Origin: Bacillota bacterium
GTDB lineage: Bacteria > Bacillota > Clostridia > Christensenellales > SZUA-584
DNA: 64,000 nucleotides
Assembly: GCA_023460085.1 (NCBI GenBank)
Contig: JAEWRI010000023.1
Span: 248,001 to 312,000 of the forward strand
Direction of reading: 5' to 3'
Below, piece after piece: positions 30,554-38,805 of this stretch; positions within the stretch are counted from its first letter, which is position 1, and each line of letters begins with the position of its first letter. The notes beneath the pieces were generated by a model. The model did not search any database and was not told where the DNA came from. It saw only the letters and a list, made by a program, of their open reading frames with translations. The position numbers and the translations under genes are program-made.

Positions 30554-32017
30554 GTGAAATGCGTTTTTTTGGATAAATGTCCTTTTTATAATGGGAAGCT
30601 GTCAGGACAGCAGGGTGTAGGCGCAATTATCAAGCGAAAGTATTGTGAGGATAACAGTGAAGCGTGCGCGCGGTTTCGTGCAGCCATGACAATCGGACCG
30701 GAGCAGGTTCCGGACACGCTTTTTCCCAACATGAACGATCTCGCCGACAGTCTCATCGAGGAGACAAGCGGGAGCCCCCCTCGCGCTCCGCGTGAACCCG
30801 GCGGAAGCCGCACGCATTCCTACATTGCGCGCCAGCCTATTTTCGATCGCAACATGGGCGTATACGGATATGAGCTGCTGTACCGGCAGGGCAGTGAAAA
30901 CCTGTTTATGCAGATGGATGACGATCAGGCGACAGCGGAGCTCATCTATACGTCGATGCTTGTGTTCGACCTCTACGATCTGACCGAAAGCACACGGGCG
31001 TTCATCAACTTTTCCAAGGAGCTCATCGAAAGCGATATTCCCTCGCTGCTGCCCAAGCAAAGCATCACCATCGAGGTGCTGGAGCGCAGCCAAACGACCC
31101 AGGCCACGATAGACGCATGCCGCCGCATTAAAGCGCTGGGCTATTCCCTCGCGCTGGACGACTTCGTGTTCAACCCTGAAGACCTTCCCCTGCTGGAGTT
31201 CGCGGACATCGTCAAGGTGGATTTTCTGGCGCTCAGCCCGGAAAAACAGGCGGAGATGATCCGGCAGCACCACAAGGGCGTACGCTTTCTTGCTGAAAAG
31301 GTGGAAACCCGAGAGGACTATGCGCGCGCGCTGCACCTGGGCTACGATTTCTTTCAGGGCCACTTCTTCTCCAAGCCCTCGATGCTGCAGTCCAAAGAAG
31401 TCGCTTCGCTGAACATCAACCTTTTCAACATACTGAAGGAGCTGGATACCATCGACCCCAGTTTTCATAACATCGCCGCGATCATCGAAAAGGACCTGGG
31501 CCTATCGCTCAAGCTTTTGAAGCTGGCGAATTCCGTATATTTCGGCGCGCGCAAAGAAATCAAATCGATACTGCACGCGCTGTCGTTCATCGGTATCAAT
31601 GAAATGTATCAATGGATATCGCTGATGCTCGTCAAGGATTGTTCTACGCCTGAAAACGCGGAGCTCATCAAGCTCTCGTTCGTGCGCGCAAAATTCATGG
31701 AGCTGCTGGCGCTGGAGCTTTATCCCGGAGAGGACGCCAAAACCTACTATTTCACCGGCATGTTCTCGTATATCGACGTGCTGCTCAGTCAGCCGATGGA
31801 GCAAATACTGAAGGGTCTGCCGTTGCCGGGCACCGTCAAGCAGGCGCTGCTGGGCGAGGATACTCCTCCGCGCAGGCTGCTCGATTGCGTGATCGCATAC
31901 GAGCGCGCCGATTTTGACGCGGAAGACAAACAGCATTTTATCGGACAAATCGGTTCAATGAAGTTTCTCTCGCTCTATATCGACGCGATAAAATGGGTAA
32001 AGAATTTAAACTACTGA
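30554..32017 (+). CDS. EAL and HDOD domain protein with Cys-rich N-terminus
   Basis: 487 residues. The first 45 residues carry four Cys (CVFLDKCPFYNG, KYCEDNSEACARF) in a small zinc- or redox-site-like segment. A YuxH-type EAL domain follows (about 90-290): YELLYR in place of EAL, INFSKEL, IEVLER, VKVDF and FFQGHFFSKP. Loop 6 is DDFVFNPED instead of DDFGTG, so c-di-GMP hydrolysis is doubtful. The HDOD domain occupies about 300-487 (LSLKLLKLANSVYFGARKEI). This architecture is usually a signalling adaptor. The Cys-rich cap is not standard for the family, to my knowledge. Confidence 0.88.
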   Translation: MKCVFLDKCPFYNGKLSGQQGVGAIIKRKYCEDNSEACARFRAAMTIGPEQVPDTLFPNMNDLADSLIEETSGSPPRAPREPGGSRTHSYIARQPIFDRNMGVYGYELLYRQGSENLFMQMDDDQATAELIYTSMLVFDLYDLTESTRAFINFSKELIESDIPSLLPKQSITIEVLERSQTTQATIDACRRIKALGYSLALDDFVFNPEDLPLLEFADIVKVDFLALSPEKQAEMIRQHHKGVRFLAEKVETREDYARALHLGYDFFQGHFFSKPSMLQSKEVASLNINLFNILKELDTIDPSFHNIAAIIEKDLGLSLKLLKLANSVYFGARKEIKSILHALSFIGINEMYQWISLMLVKDCSTPENAELIKLSFVRAKFMELLALELYPGEDAKTYYFTGMFSYIDVLLSQPMEQILKGLPLPGTVKQALLGEDTPPRRLLDCVIAYERADFDAEDKQHFIGQIGSMKFLSLYIDAIKWVKNLNY

Positions 32018-32052
32018 CCCATTATATCCGCTGCCGCTGTGCGGCCGGGCGG

Positions 32053-32523
32053 TCATCCCAGGCGCGGGGAGGGCTTTTGACGATAGAACAGCTCGCCGTT
32101 GAACTCCAGTTTCCCGTCGTACAGATAAAACCACGTGCTGCTTCCGCTCTCCTTGTCATAGATCTCGCCTTCGATATATCCCGCTTCCCTGTATCCTATT
32201 GCGTACATGAAGTAAAACCGTTCCGTATCATCGGCGGGAATGGTCATGCCTTTGCCGTTTTCCAGCAATAACAGCTCCGTGCCGCTTTGAGAATACCATC
32301 TTCCCGCGACAGGATTGGCGGAGAGGGCCAGTATCAGTATAATGACCGCCAGCAATATTATTGAAACGGCAATCACAATCGGCAGCGCCTTTCCCCGGCT
32401 GCGGCCGCCTTTCCTCACCGCCCCCGCTTTACCCGGGGCCGCATCTGCCCGCAGCGGCTGCCCGCACTTCATACAGAACTGAGAATTGCTTTCGTCCTTC
32501 TGCCCGCAATTGTTACAAATCAT
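32053..32523 (-). CDS. Zinc-ribbon membrane protein with small outer domain
   Basis: 156 residues: an N-terminal zinc ribbon ICNNCGQKDESNSQFCMKCGQ, a basic linker, one membrane helix (ALPIVIAVSIILLAVIILILAL) and a small beta-rich domain (GRWYSQSGTELLLLENGKG, YLYDGKLEFNGELFYRQ) that resembles a mini-lipocalin. Widely seen in Clostridia, function unknown. Convergent with the EAL-HDOD gene. Confidence 0.7.
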   Translation of the reverse strand: MICNNCGQKDESNSQFCMKCGQPLRADAAPGKAGAVRKGGRSRGKALPIVIAVSIILLAVIILILALSANPVAGRWYSQSGTELLLLENGKGMTIPADDTERFYFMYAIGYREAGYIEGEIYDKESGSSTWFYLYDGKLEFNGELFYRQKPSPRLG

Positions 32524-32599
32524 GAGGCTCCTCCGTATCCACGTTTTTTACCCGTAAAACCACGACGGTGTTTCCCGAAAAAGACCCTATTAAAATGAT

Positions 32600-32629
32600 A
32601 TAATACACACTGCGCAGATACAACTTCAA
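32600..32629 (-). promoter_or_regulatory. Promoter of the zinc-ribbon gene
   Basis: Minus strand TTGAAG (32624-32629), 18 bases, TATTAT (32600-32605); leaves a leader of about 70 bases. Confidence 0.5.
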
Positions 32630-32747
32630 CAAGCGCCCTTCCATGCGCAAAAAGAAGCGCACAGCATCGATTACTTCTGATACTATGAACGAAATACCCC
32701 AACTATTCCATAACCATGGAAATGAGATGCCGCAGCCCTTCGCTCCT

Positions 32748-32776
32748 TTGAAAACCATACCGCTTTGTGGTAAAAT
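32748..32776 (+). promoter_or_regulatory. Promoter of the Pro/Tyr-rich membrane protein gene
   Basis: TTGAAA (32748-32753), 17 bases, TAAAAT (32771-32776), followed by CGGAGGG and ATG at 32815. Confidence 0.6.
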
Positions 32777-32814
32777 ACGTACCATCACAGACTTGGTATA
32801 CGGAGGGAAACCGG

Positions 32815-33402
32815 ATGAAAACCGCAAGCAGAGTACTGGGCATTGTCGGCGGCGCACTGTCTCTCGTCATTGCGCTGCTAATACTGCTGGTCATACTGAG
32901 CGCAACCTCCGGCTGGGAGTATCCGTACACCGACGGCAGCGCGATGGGATTGTCATACTGCGCCAAAGGCGCGGACTCTGCGGACAGCGCTGCCACAGGG
33001 TTCATGCTTCTGCTGGTAGCACCCGGCATTGTGTGCGGCGGGCTGGGAATCACAGGCGGTATTATCGTGCCAAAAAAGAGTACCGCCGCGGGAGTGATGT
33101 TCATCATTGCCGCAGTGCTGAGTTTGCTGTTCCTCATCACCATGGTCTGCTTCATCCTCGCCGCCGTCTTTGCCTTCAGTAAAGACAGGCCGCGCCCTCC
33201 GTACAATCCGTACTACCCGTACGCGCCATACTATCCGTATCCGCAATATCCGGCTTACCCATACGGAACCCCGCAGTACGGCGCGCCCGCCCCGCCATAC
33301 TATGGCTGTTATCCCGTGCCGCAGCCTGTCCAGCCGCCGCAGCCTCAGCCTCCGCGGAATGATGCGGCGCCGCCGGATGATACCCGGCCTCCTCAGCCAT
33401 AA
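32815..33402 (+). CDS. Membrane protein with Pro/Tyr-rich C-terminal tail
   Basis: 195 residues. Helices at about 7-30 (VLGIVGGALSLVIALLILLVIL), 65-85 (MLLLVAPGIVCGGLGITGGII) and 92-116 (GVMFIIAAVLSLLFLITMVCF), then a tail rich in Pro and Tyr (NPYYPYAPYYPYPQYP, APAPPYYGCYP) of about 75 residues. The membrane part resembles the DUF4064 layout. Such tails mediate protein-protein contacts or condensate-like behaviour. Function unknown. ATG 32815 follows CGGAGGG. Confidence 0.7.
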   Translation: MKTASRVLGIVGGALSLVIALLILLVILSATSGWEYPYTDGSAMGLSYCAKGADSADSAATGFMLLLVAPGIVCGGLGITGGIIVPKKSTAAGVMFIIAAVLSLLFLITMVCFILAAVFAFSKDRPRPPYNPYYPYAPYYPYPQYPAYPYGTPQYGAPAPPYYGCYPVPQPVQPPQPQPPRNDAAPPDDTRPPQP

Positions 33403-33448
33403 AAAAAGGACGTAACCGCCCGTCCCATTTACCGTTAAAGGAGTGCAT

Positions 33449-34120
33449 ATGATACCTTTCGCCTGTGCTGCCGCCCTTCTGTTCACCGCCGATTCCGCGG
33501 TACACCTCGCCGCCGTCGCAAATCGGCGCGAAACGCTGCGCCGTGTGACCAAGCTGCTGCTGATGCCGCTGCTGGCGCTGACGTTTTGCCTCTTCTGGAC
33601 TTCCCTTTCTCCGGAGTCCGTTCCATGGCTCGTCGTTGCGGCGCTGGCGCTGGGCTTCGGGGGCGATGCCTTCCTGCTGGACCGCCATTTTAGTCCGGGG
33701 CTCCCGCTCGGCCTTGCGTGCTTCTTTGCGGGCCATGTGCTGTATATGATACAGATCTGGTGCCTGACACCTGCGCCATCGTGGCGCGCCGCAGTATTGG
33801 TTCCGCTCGTATATGCCGCTGTCGCGGTGTTGTTCTACCGCAAGCTGTATCCCCATTTGCCCGGGAAATACCGCATACCGGCGCTGGCCTACACGCTGAT
33901 GCTCTGCGCGCTTTCCTCGTCGGCGGTGATGTCGGCTTTCTCGCTGCATATCGGCTCCACCATCGTGCTCGCGGGAACGCTGCTGTTCATGCTGTCCGAC
34001 TCAATACTCTCCTTCGAGGTGTTCCGCGGCGAAAGCCGGCACGGAAATGTCAAGGTCATGTCCTCCTACATCGCGGCGCAGGCCTGCCTCTCCGCAGGCT
34101 TTCTCGTCTGGATGGCTTGA
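33449..34120 (+). CDS. YhhN family protein (lysoplasmalogenase-like)
   Basis: 223 residues, about eight membrane helices with the family pattern LLMPLLALTFCLFW, LALGFGGDAFLLD and ACFFAGHVLYMIQ. YhhN/TMEM86 proteins include lysoplasmalogenases, which cleave the vinyl ether of lysoplasmalogens; many anaerobic Clostridia have plasmalogens, so that role is plausible. The Asp in GGDAFLLD and the catalytic-region FF.GH match the family. ATG 33449 follows AAAGGAG. Confidence 0.82.
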   Translation: MIPFACAAALLFTADSAVHLAAVANRRETLRRVTKLLLMPLLALTFCLFWTSLSPESVPWLVVAALALGFGGDAFLLDRHFSPGLPLGLACFFAGHVLYMIQIWCLTPAPSWRAAVLVPLVYAAVAVLFYRKLYPHLPGKYRIPALAYTLMLCALSSSAVMSAFSLHIGSTIVLAGTLLFMLSDSILSFEVFRGESRHGNVKVMSSYIAAQACLSAGFLVWMA

Positions 34121-34123
34121 GGT

Positions 34124-34495
34124 TCAGCCGCCGTAGAACCGGCGTACCAGCTCCAGTACCTCATCCTGCGAAAGTCCGAGAGACTTGCAATAGGCCACGC
34201 CTTCGCGCAGCCTTTCCTCCGCCATTTCGCCGCGCTTTGCCGTAAGCTCTCCCTGACGGGGCGCGACGAAACAGCCCTTCCCCGCCATCGTCACAATAAA
34301 GCCGCCGCGTTCCAGCTCCTCCCACGCTTTTTTAACGGTAATCACACTGATCCTCAGCTCCTTGGCGACCGTGCGTATGGGCGGAAGCACCTCTCCCTGG
34401 GCCAGCTCGCCGCGCACAATCTGCGCGCTGATCTGCTCGAAAAGCTGGAGATAAAGCGGCTTATCCGTATTTGTCAGCACGATATCCATCGGCAT
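34124..34495 (-). CDS. GntR-family regulator, YtrA subtype
   Basis: About 123 residues: winged helix-turn-helix PLYLQLFEQISAQIVRGEL, PPIRTVAKELRISVITVKKAWEELERGG and FVAPRQGE, then a short C-terminal dimerisation helix with no ligand domain, as in YtrA. It is last in a three-gene unit with an ABC pair. Start could be GTG 34498, ATG 34495 or ATG 34489. The palindrome at 36015-36026 is its likely operator. Confidence 0.85.
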   Translation of the reverse strand: MPMDIVLTNTDKPLYLQLFEQISAQIVRGELAQGEVLPPIRTVAKELRISVITVKKAWEELERGGFIVTMAGKGCFVAPRQGELTAKRGEMAEERLREGVAYCKSLGLSQDEVLELVRRFYGG

Positions 34496-35142
34496 CACAA
34501 ATCTACATTCTCAAAGCGCTTTGCCGCGCCCCGGTATCCCAGCCAGTTCAGTAGCGCAAATATCGCGATGCCCAGCGCCAGCACCGGTATCTGCCGAACC
34601 AGCGCCTCCGCGCTGATGCCATCCAGCACATACGCCGCGCCGGGCAATACCTGAACCAGCGTCTCCGCTACCGCCGCGAACAGCACCGCGACGCACGTTG
34701 CGGCCAGTATCGGTGCGCCCACCTTATACCCGGTTTTATAGAACATCGGAAAGTACACCCCATTAAACAGTCCGTACATCATCAGCGTCAGCGCGAAAAA
34801 CGCGATGTTGGCGTCTATCATGTCGTTGCCCGCGGGATATAGCCTGCTGTTCAGCAGCGCGAACGGCACCGCGGTCACCACCTGCAGGCATTCGAGCAGC
34901 ATGATGGTGCAGAGACGCGCTTTGACGATGTCACGCTTGCGCACTGGCAGCATCACCGTAAAGCCGATATCGTTGCTCGCTTTGCTGAGCTGAAACAGAT
35001 TCGGCACCACGATGAAAAACAGATACATCATCGCGATAAGATATGGCCAGTGCGGTATCAGCAGCAGCACACCCGCAAGCAGTATCAGATAGAACGCCGG
35101 ATGCACCGCCAGCCGGAGCTCCTTATAAAGCAGATTCTTCAT
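34495..35142 (-). CDS. ABC-2 type permease
   Basis: 215 residues with six predicted helices (FYLILLAGVLLLIPHWPYLIA, MMYLFFIVVPNLFQLS, FALLNSRLYPA, IAFFALTLMMYGLF, ILAATCVAVLFAAVAE, IPVLALGIAIFALLNW). The LSKASNDIGFTVMLPVRKRDIVKAR segment is the coupling region found in ABC-2 permeases of YtrC-like operons. It overlaps the ATPase gene by 20 bases. Substrate unknown; YtrABC-like systems respond to cell-wall antibiotics. Confidence 0.83.
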   Translation of the reverse strand: MKNLLYKELRLAVHPAFYLILLAGVLLLIPHWPYLIAMMYLFFIVVPNLFQLSKASNDIGFTVMLPVRKRDIVKARLCTIMLLECLQVVTAVPFALLNSRLYPAGNDMIDANIAFFALTLMMYGLFNGVYFPMFYKTGYKVGAPILAATCVAVLFAAVAETLVQVLPGAAYVLDGISAEALVRQIPVLALGIAIFALLNWLGYRGAAKRFENVDL

Positions 35143-35989
35143 GGACGTTCTCCTTCCTCGCGTAATAGATCATGATGTCCTCCAGCCCGGGCGCTTCCGC
35201 AGAAAGGCCGTCCTCCGGCATCAGCGCCTCCGTCGGCATCAGGCCGGTAAAACCGAAGGCGTGCGTTTTGTGCGCAATCAGACGGGGCAGCACCGAATCC
35301 AGCTGCGCGGACGTACCCTTTACCAATCGGTAAGCGGCAATCAAATCATCCTTGACACGGCTCTCCACGATGCGCCCGTTTTCGATGTACGTGATGAAAT
35401 CGGCACACTTCTCCAGATCGCTCGTGATATGGGTGGAAAAGAGGATACTTCTTCCGCCTTCTTCGATGATCTCCTGAAACAGCTCCAGCAAATCGTCCCG
35501 CGCCACCGGATCCAGACCACTGGTGGGCTCATCGAGCACCAGAAGCTTCGCGTGGTGGGAAAGCGCCAGCGTCAGCGCGTACTTCACGCGCATGCCGCCC
35601 GACAGCTCCGCCGGACGTTTATCCGCGTCCAGCGAGAACCGTTTCATGTACTTGCGGTACATGGCATCGTCCCAGTTGCCGTAAAAACGGCGCACCACAT
35701 CCGTGATATTACGGATGCGCGTCTTCGGATAGTAATCTGCGCCGCCCAGCGTAAACCCGATGTGTTGTTTCAGCTCCTGCTCATTCGCAAAGAAATCCTT
35801 CCCCAGCATGGATACGCTGCCCCCGTCCGCGTGGACGAGACCCAGCATACTCTTCAGCGTCGTCGTCTTTCCCGCACCGTTGCGGCCAATAAACCCCATG
35901 ATGTAGCCCGGCTCGAGCTCGAACGACACCCCGTCCAGCGTGAACTTTTCGTATCGCTTCGTTAAGCCCTGCACCGATAGTATCGCCAT
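35123..35989 (-). CDS. ABC transporter ATP-binding protein, YtrB-like
   Basis: 288 residues with complete motifs: Walker A GFIGRNGAGKTTTLKSML, Q-loop HIGFTLGG, signature AELSGGMRVKYALTLALSHH, Walker B LLVLDEPTSGLDP and switch FSTHIT. The 80-residue C-terminal extension is typical of the family. GGAGGTG precedes the ATG. First gene of the self-regulated ABC-GntR unit. Confidence 0.92.
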   Translation of the reverse strand: MAILSVQGLTKRYEKFTLDGVSFELEPGYIMGFIGRNGAGKTTTLKSMLGLVHADGGSVSMLGKDFFANEQELKQHIGFTLGGADYYPKTRIRNITDVVRRFYGNWDDAMYRKYMKRFSLDADKRPAELSGGMRVKYALTLALSHHAKLLVLDEPTSGLDPVARDDLLELFQEIIEEGGRSILFSTHITSDLEKCADFITYIENGRIVESRVKDDLIAAYRLVKGTSAQLDSVLPRLIAHKTHAFGFTGLMPTEALMPEDGLSAEAPGLEDIMIYYARKENVHEESAL

Positions 35990-36014
35990 CTTCGCACCTC
36001 CAAACTGTGCTTAC

Positions 36015-36026
36015 TGTGTATACACA
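36015..36026. promoter_or_regulatory. GntR (YtrA-type) operator
   Basis: Perfect 12-base palindrome TGTGTATACACA abutting the -10 of the ABC-GntR operon, at the expected start point. YtrA-type regulators favour GTGTA/TACAC half-sites. Confidence 0.7.
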
Positions 36027-36054
36027 ATATATCGCGGATTCTGCCCCGTGTCAA
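36026..36054 (-). promoter_or_regulatory. Promoter of the ABC-GntR operon
   Basis: Minus strand TTGACA (36049-36054), 17 bases, TATATT (36026-36031). Confidence 0.7.
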
Positions 36055-36423
36055 CAGCGGGTTTTCAATTTTCTTTCCAGCGCGCGCGCAGCGTCAGCCT
36101 CACTTCAGCCAAAAGCGCTGCTCTTCGGATATCCGTTCCGCACTCAACACAGCCTGCCTCGGCAAGCCGCCGCACCCCAAAAGGAACGCGTCGGGAAAGC
36201 GTCGTTTACAGGCCATCGCGGCGGGACACCACAAAAAACCGCACAGAACGATGTACCCCATGCGGTTATACCCACCGAAAGAGAATGCGCTGCTACATCA
36301 AAGGGTGCGGCACCATCCGATCTACGCCGATATCTTTTGCTGCATGCGGTTTAAATCAGCGGTTCGACGGCATACCATGCCTCCCTGAAAGAATGCCAAC
36401 CGTATAATTCAGTAATCTGGCTG
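36055..36423 (-). other. Non-coding stretch after the methyltransferase gene
   Basis: About 370 bases with no convincing gene. ORFs here have biased composition and no ribosome sites. The only clear element is the leftward terminator at 36233-36267. Confidence 0.4.
36233..36267 (-). terminator. Intrinsic terminator, leftward
   Basis: Minus strand AACCGCA-N17-TGCGGTT followed by TTTT; about 160 bases past the methyltransferase stop. Confidence 0.55.
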
Positions 36424-37260
36424 TCAATCGCACACTGCCACCGCGCAGATCGTCTTCAATTCCGCCGAATATCCCGCGCCCGCCGCATCCCCGTACAGGC
36501 GCACCGTACCAAGGCCGGCTTCTTTCAGTTCATCCTCCAGCTCGGCCGGCACAAAGGCGTGATTCCAGATATGGTAGCAGCGCACCCTCTCCTCGGTAAT
36601 CACCGTGTATTGCTCCAGATACGTGCGGCATTCGTCGTACCGGCAAAAGGAATACAAGCATGCGTGCGGCGACGGGCTCCAGAAACCGCCTTCGCTGTAA
36701 CTCCACGTCTTTCTCTCCCGCTCATCCTCGTATTGCTTTTCAGAACAAACATCCACAAAGAACATTCCGCCCGGTCTCAGCGCACGGCGTACACTGCGGA
36801 GAAGCCGCCTGCGATCCTCGCCGCTCAGCACGCCATAATCGCAGTATATCATCACCGCCACATCAAACGCCCGGCTAAACTCCAGCTCCAGATAGTTCTG
36901 CAGAATGTATTGGATATCGAGTCCTCCTGCCGCCGCGTGCTCCCTCGCGTACGCGATAGCGCGGGACGAAAAATCCATACCGGTTACGTCGAACCCCTTT
37001 TCTTTGAACTGCTCCGCGTAGATGCCCGGTCCGCAGCCCAGATCCAGCAGACAGGGCCGTTTTACCGGATCCGCACATTGCGCAATCCAGTCTGCGGAAC
37101 GGCTGACGAACTCCGGCTTTCGCGTGGCCAAATCCAGTTCCGGATCGAGGTGCGCCTCCAGCATTCCCTTTGAGATATGCGCATCCGTCCAGAATTCCGG
37201 CTCGCCGGGCGCATAGGGCTCCGGACGCTTCCGGATACACCCCAGCAGTTGTCCAAACAT
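36424..37260 (-). CDS. Class I SAM-dependent methyltransferase
   Basis: 278 residues. SAM-binding motif I LLDLGCGPGIYAEQF, motif II-like VTGMDFSSRAIAYA, motif III-like FDVAVMIYCDYGVL and RALRPGGMFFVDV form a Rossmann methyltransferase; the first 60 residues are a helical cap with DLATRKPEFVSRSADWI. Substrate unknown (small molecule likely). ATG 37260 is preceded by AAAGGAGGG. Expression seems governed by the structured leader and attenuator at 37282-37485. Confidence 0.85.
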   Translation of the reverse strand: MFGQLLGCIRKRPEPYAPGEPEFWTDAHISKGMLEAHLDPELDLATRKPEFVSRSADWIAQCADPVKRPCLLDLGCGPGIYAEQFKEKGFDVTGMDFSSRAIAYAREHAAAGGLDIQYILQNYLELEFSRAFDVAVMIYCDYGVLSGEDRRRLLRSVRRALRPGGMFFVDVCSEKQYEDERERKTWSYSEGGFWSPSPHACLYSFCRYDECRTYLEQYTVITEERVRCYHIWNHAFVPAELEDELKEAGLGTVRLYGDAAGAGYSAELKTICAVAVCD

Positions 37261-37281
37261 CGGTATCCCTCCTTTAAAATC

Positions 37282-37485
37282 AAAAAGCCGTGGCATTCCC
37301 ACAGCTTCAAATCCATTAAACCCGGATTGTGTGGAAACGCAAAACAAAACCCATATGCATGCACGGCCCGCCACGGACCGGTATCCATATATGCGGTTGT
37401 TGTCCTCCGTCGTTTCCACAGCGCGCCGCACCGAACTCAGGCGGTGTCGACGTGTCGGATAAAACTCCCCCTTCGCGTTCCCTGA
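37282..37485 (-). promoter_or_regulatory. Attenuator-type leader RNA upstream of the methyltransferase
   Basis: The 5' leader is about 225 nt. At its end GCTGTGG-GAATG-CCACGGC (37305-37287) followed by TTTTT forms an intrinsic terminator 14 bases before the ribosome site. Upstream, CCGTGG (plus 37371-37376) is complementary to the terminator's CCACGG and could act as antiterminator, and GTGGAAACG (37419-37411) pairs perfectly with CGTTTCCAC (37339-37331) to close a domain. This is the layout of a riboswitch or protein-controlled attenuator. I match it to no known class; T-box and SAM-I cores are absent. Confidence 0.5.
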
Positions 37486-37489
37486 TGGC

Positions 37490-37519
37490 AGTATATTCCT
37501 AATTTCAGCACGCTGTCAA
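37490..37519 (-). promoter_or_regulatory. Promoter of the methyltransferase leader
   Basis: Minus strand TTGACA (37514-37519), 18 bases, TATACT (37490-37495), located right after the stop of the upstream gene. Confidence 0.65.
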
Positions 37520-37527
37520 CCCCGCCG

Positions 37528-38577
37528 CTATGGCTCGCGGATGTTGTCGATTCGCAGCGCGCCTCTTTCCTGCCGCGTCTCCACGGCAAATTCGCGCGCG
37601 GTAAAGCGGTGATCTCCCGCGGAGTATTTCAGCGCGAATCCGCTTGGTCCGCACAGCGGTGATATCGCTTGTGTCTGTTCCGTGAAATCCCCGAAAAATT
37701 CGCACAGATCCTCGAAGGAAAGCCCTTCGGCCAGCGACGAAGTAAGGCACCACATCGCAGCGTCGTGCGCACCAGATCGCACCGCCTGTACCAGCGCGTC
37801 ACATACCTCGCGCGGCGTCGCGGGCTCTCGCTGTGCTCCCGCAAACCATCCGGCCTCGGTGCCGCCGCGACGGATTCCTTCTGTCCGATGCTCGTAACGC
37901 GCCCTCTCCTCGAAAAACGCGCCCTGCGTCACTACGGTCAGCGCACTGCGCTCCACCGCATGCGAAAGACAAATCTCGCACACGACCGTGCGGAAGACAG
38001 GCAGCAGTTCCGCCGCATATACGAATCCTTCTCCCTGCCGCGTTTTTCCCGCCGCCACCAGCAGCGGATGCTCATCCAGCCGCACAAAATTAATCTGTGC
38101 CTGCTCCACGCCAAATGGCAGCGGCGAAATAAACTTTAACCGGCCGCTGGGCGAATGTTCCACTGCAAAGCTCGAATACGCTTCATTATAGATGAAGGCG
38201 CTGAAGCGTTCCGCACCAAGGTAAAATTCGTACGGGCAGAGCATGGCCGGGGAATATTCCTGCGCTTCGCTGCGGTATACCGCCAGCGGGAACAGCGTCA
38301 ATTCCACAATGTTACCGGGCCATACGCACAGCTCTGCCAGCCCGTCGGCAGCATCCACCGATCCGGGAGCCGCAAGGCTTACACGCCGCGTATACGGCAG
38401 GTACACGAAATCCGGGGCATTTTCCAGCGGGAGCATGCTGATAAAAAAGGACGCGCTGGCGCTGACAGGCTGCGTCACCGCACCCGCGCCGGTTTCACCC
38501 GCCGGTACCTGGTTGACGCTGATCAGCGCACGCACCTGCGAATTGATATACAACAGTTTTATCGCATTATCATCCAT
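37528..38577 (-). CDS. Hypothetical soluble protein, 349 residues
   Basis: No signal peptide or membrane helix. The first two thirds look beta-rich (AIKLLYINSQVRALISVNQV, SFFISMLPLENAPDFVYLPYTRRVSL, CVWPGNIVELTLFPLAVYRSE), the last third helical (EVCDALVQAVRSGAHDAAMWCLTSSLAEGL) and ends in a short beta segment. I do not recognise the family. ATG 38577 follows GGGAG. Apparently monocistronic, with the methyltransferase promoter starting just behind it. Confidence 0.6.
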   Translation of the reverse strand: MDDNAIKLLYINSQVRALISVNQVPAGETGAGAVTQPVSASASFFISMLPLENAPDFVYLPYTRRVSLAAPGSVDAADGLAELCVWPGNIVELTLFPLAVYRSEAQEYSPAMLCPYEFYLGAERFSAFIYNEAYSSFAVEHSPSGRLKFISPLPFGVEQAQINFVRLDEHPLLVAAGKTRQGEGFVYAAELLPVFRTVVCEICLSHAVERSALTVVTQGAFFEERARYEHRTEGIRRGGTEAGWFAGAQREPATPREVCDALVQAVRSGAHDAAMWCLTSSLAEGLSFEDLCEFFGDFTEQTQAISPLCGPSGFALKYSAGDHRFTAREFAVETRQERGALRIDNIREP

Positions 38578-38805
38578 CTGGCCGCTCCCTCGTCCTATGT
38601 ATATTCGAAGGTACATCGGCTGATACGCAATTCTATCCACCACAAAAACCGCATACCTATATACGGAAAGGGTGAATGACTATACTTGCACAAAAGCAGA
38701 CGAAAAAGCGTTTGCTTTTTTGAATTTTGTTGGATAAAAACGGAATAAACCGGATGGTATCAGAGAATAATATACACCAAAATTCAATGATAAGGGGTAG
38801 GAAAC

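Noticed and set aside
36007..36354. 115-codon frame in the region before the ABC-GntR operon
   Set aside because: No ribosome site, low-complexity Ala/Ser/Arg composition, and its start overlaps the promoter and operator of the opposite strand.
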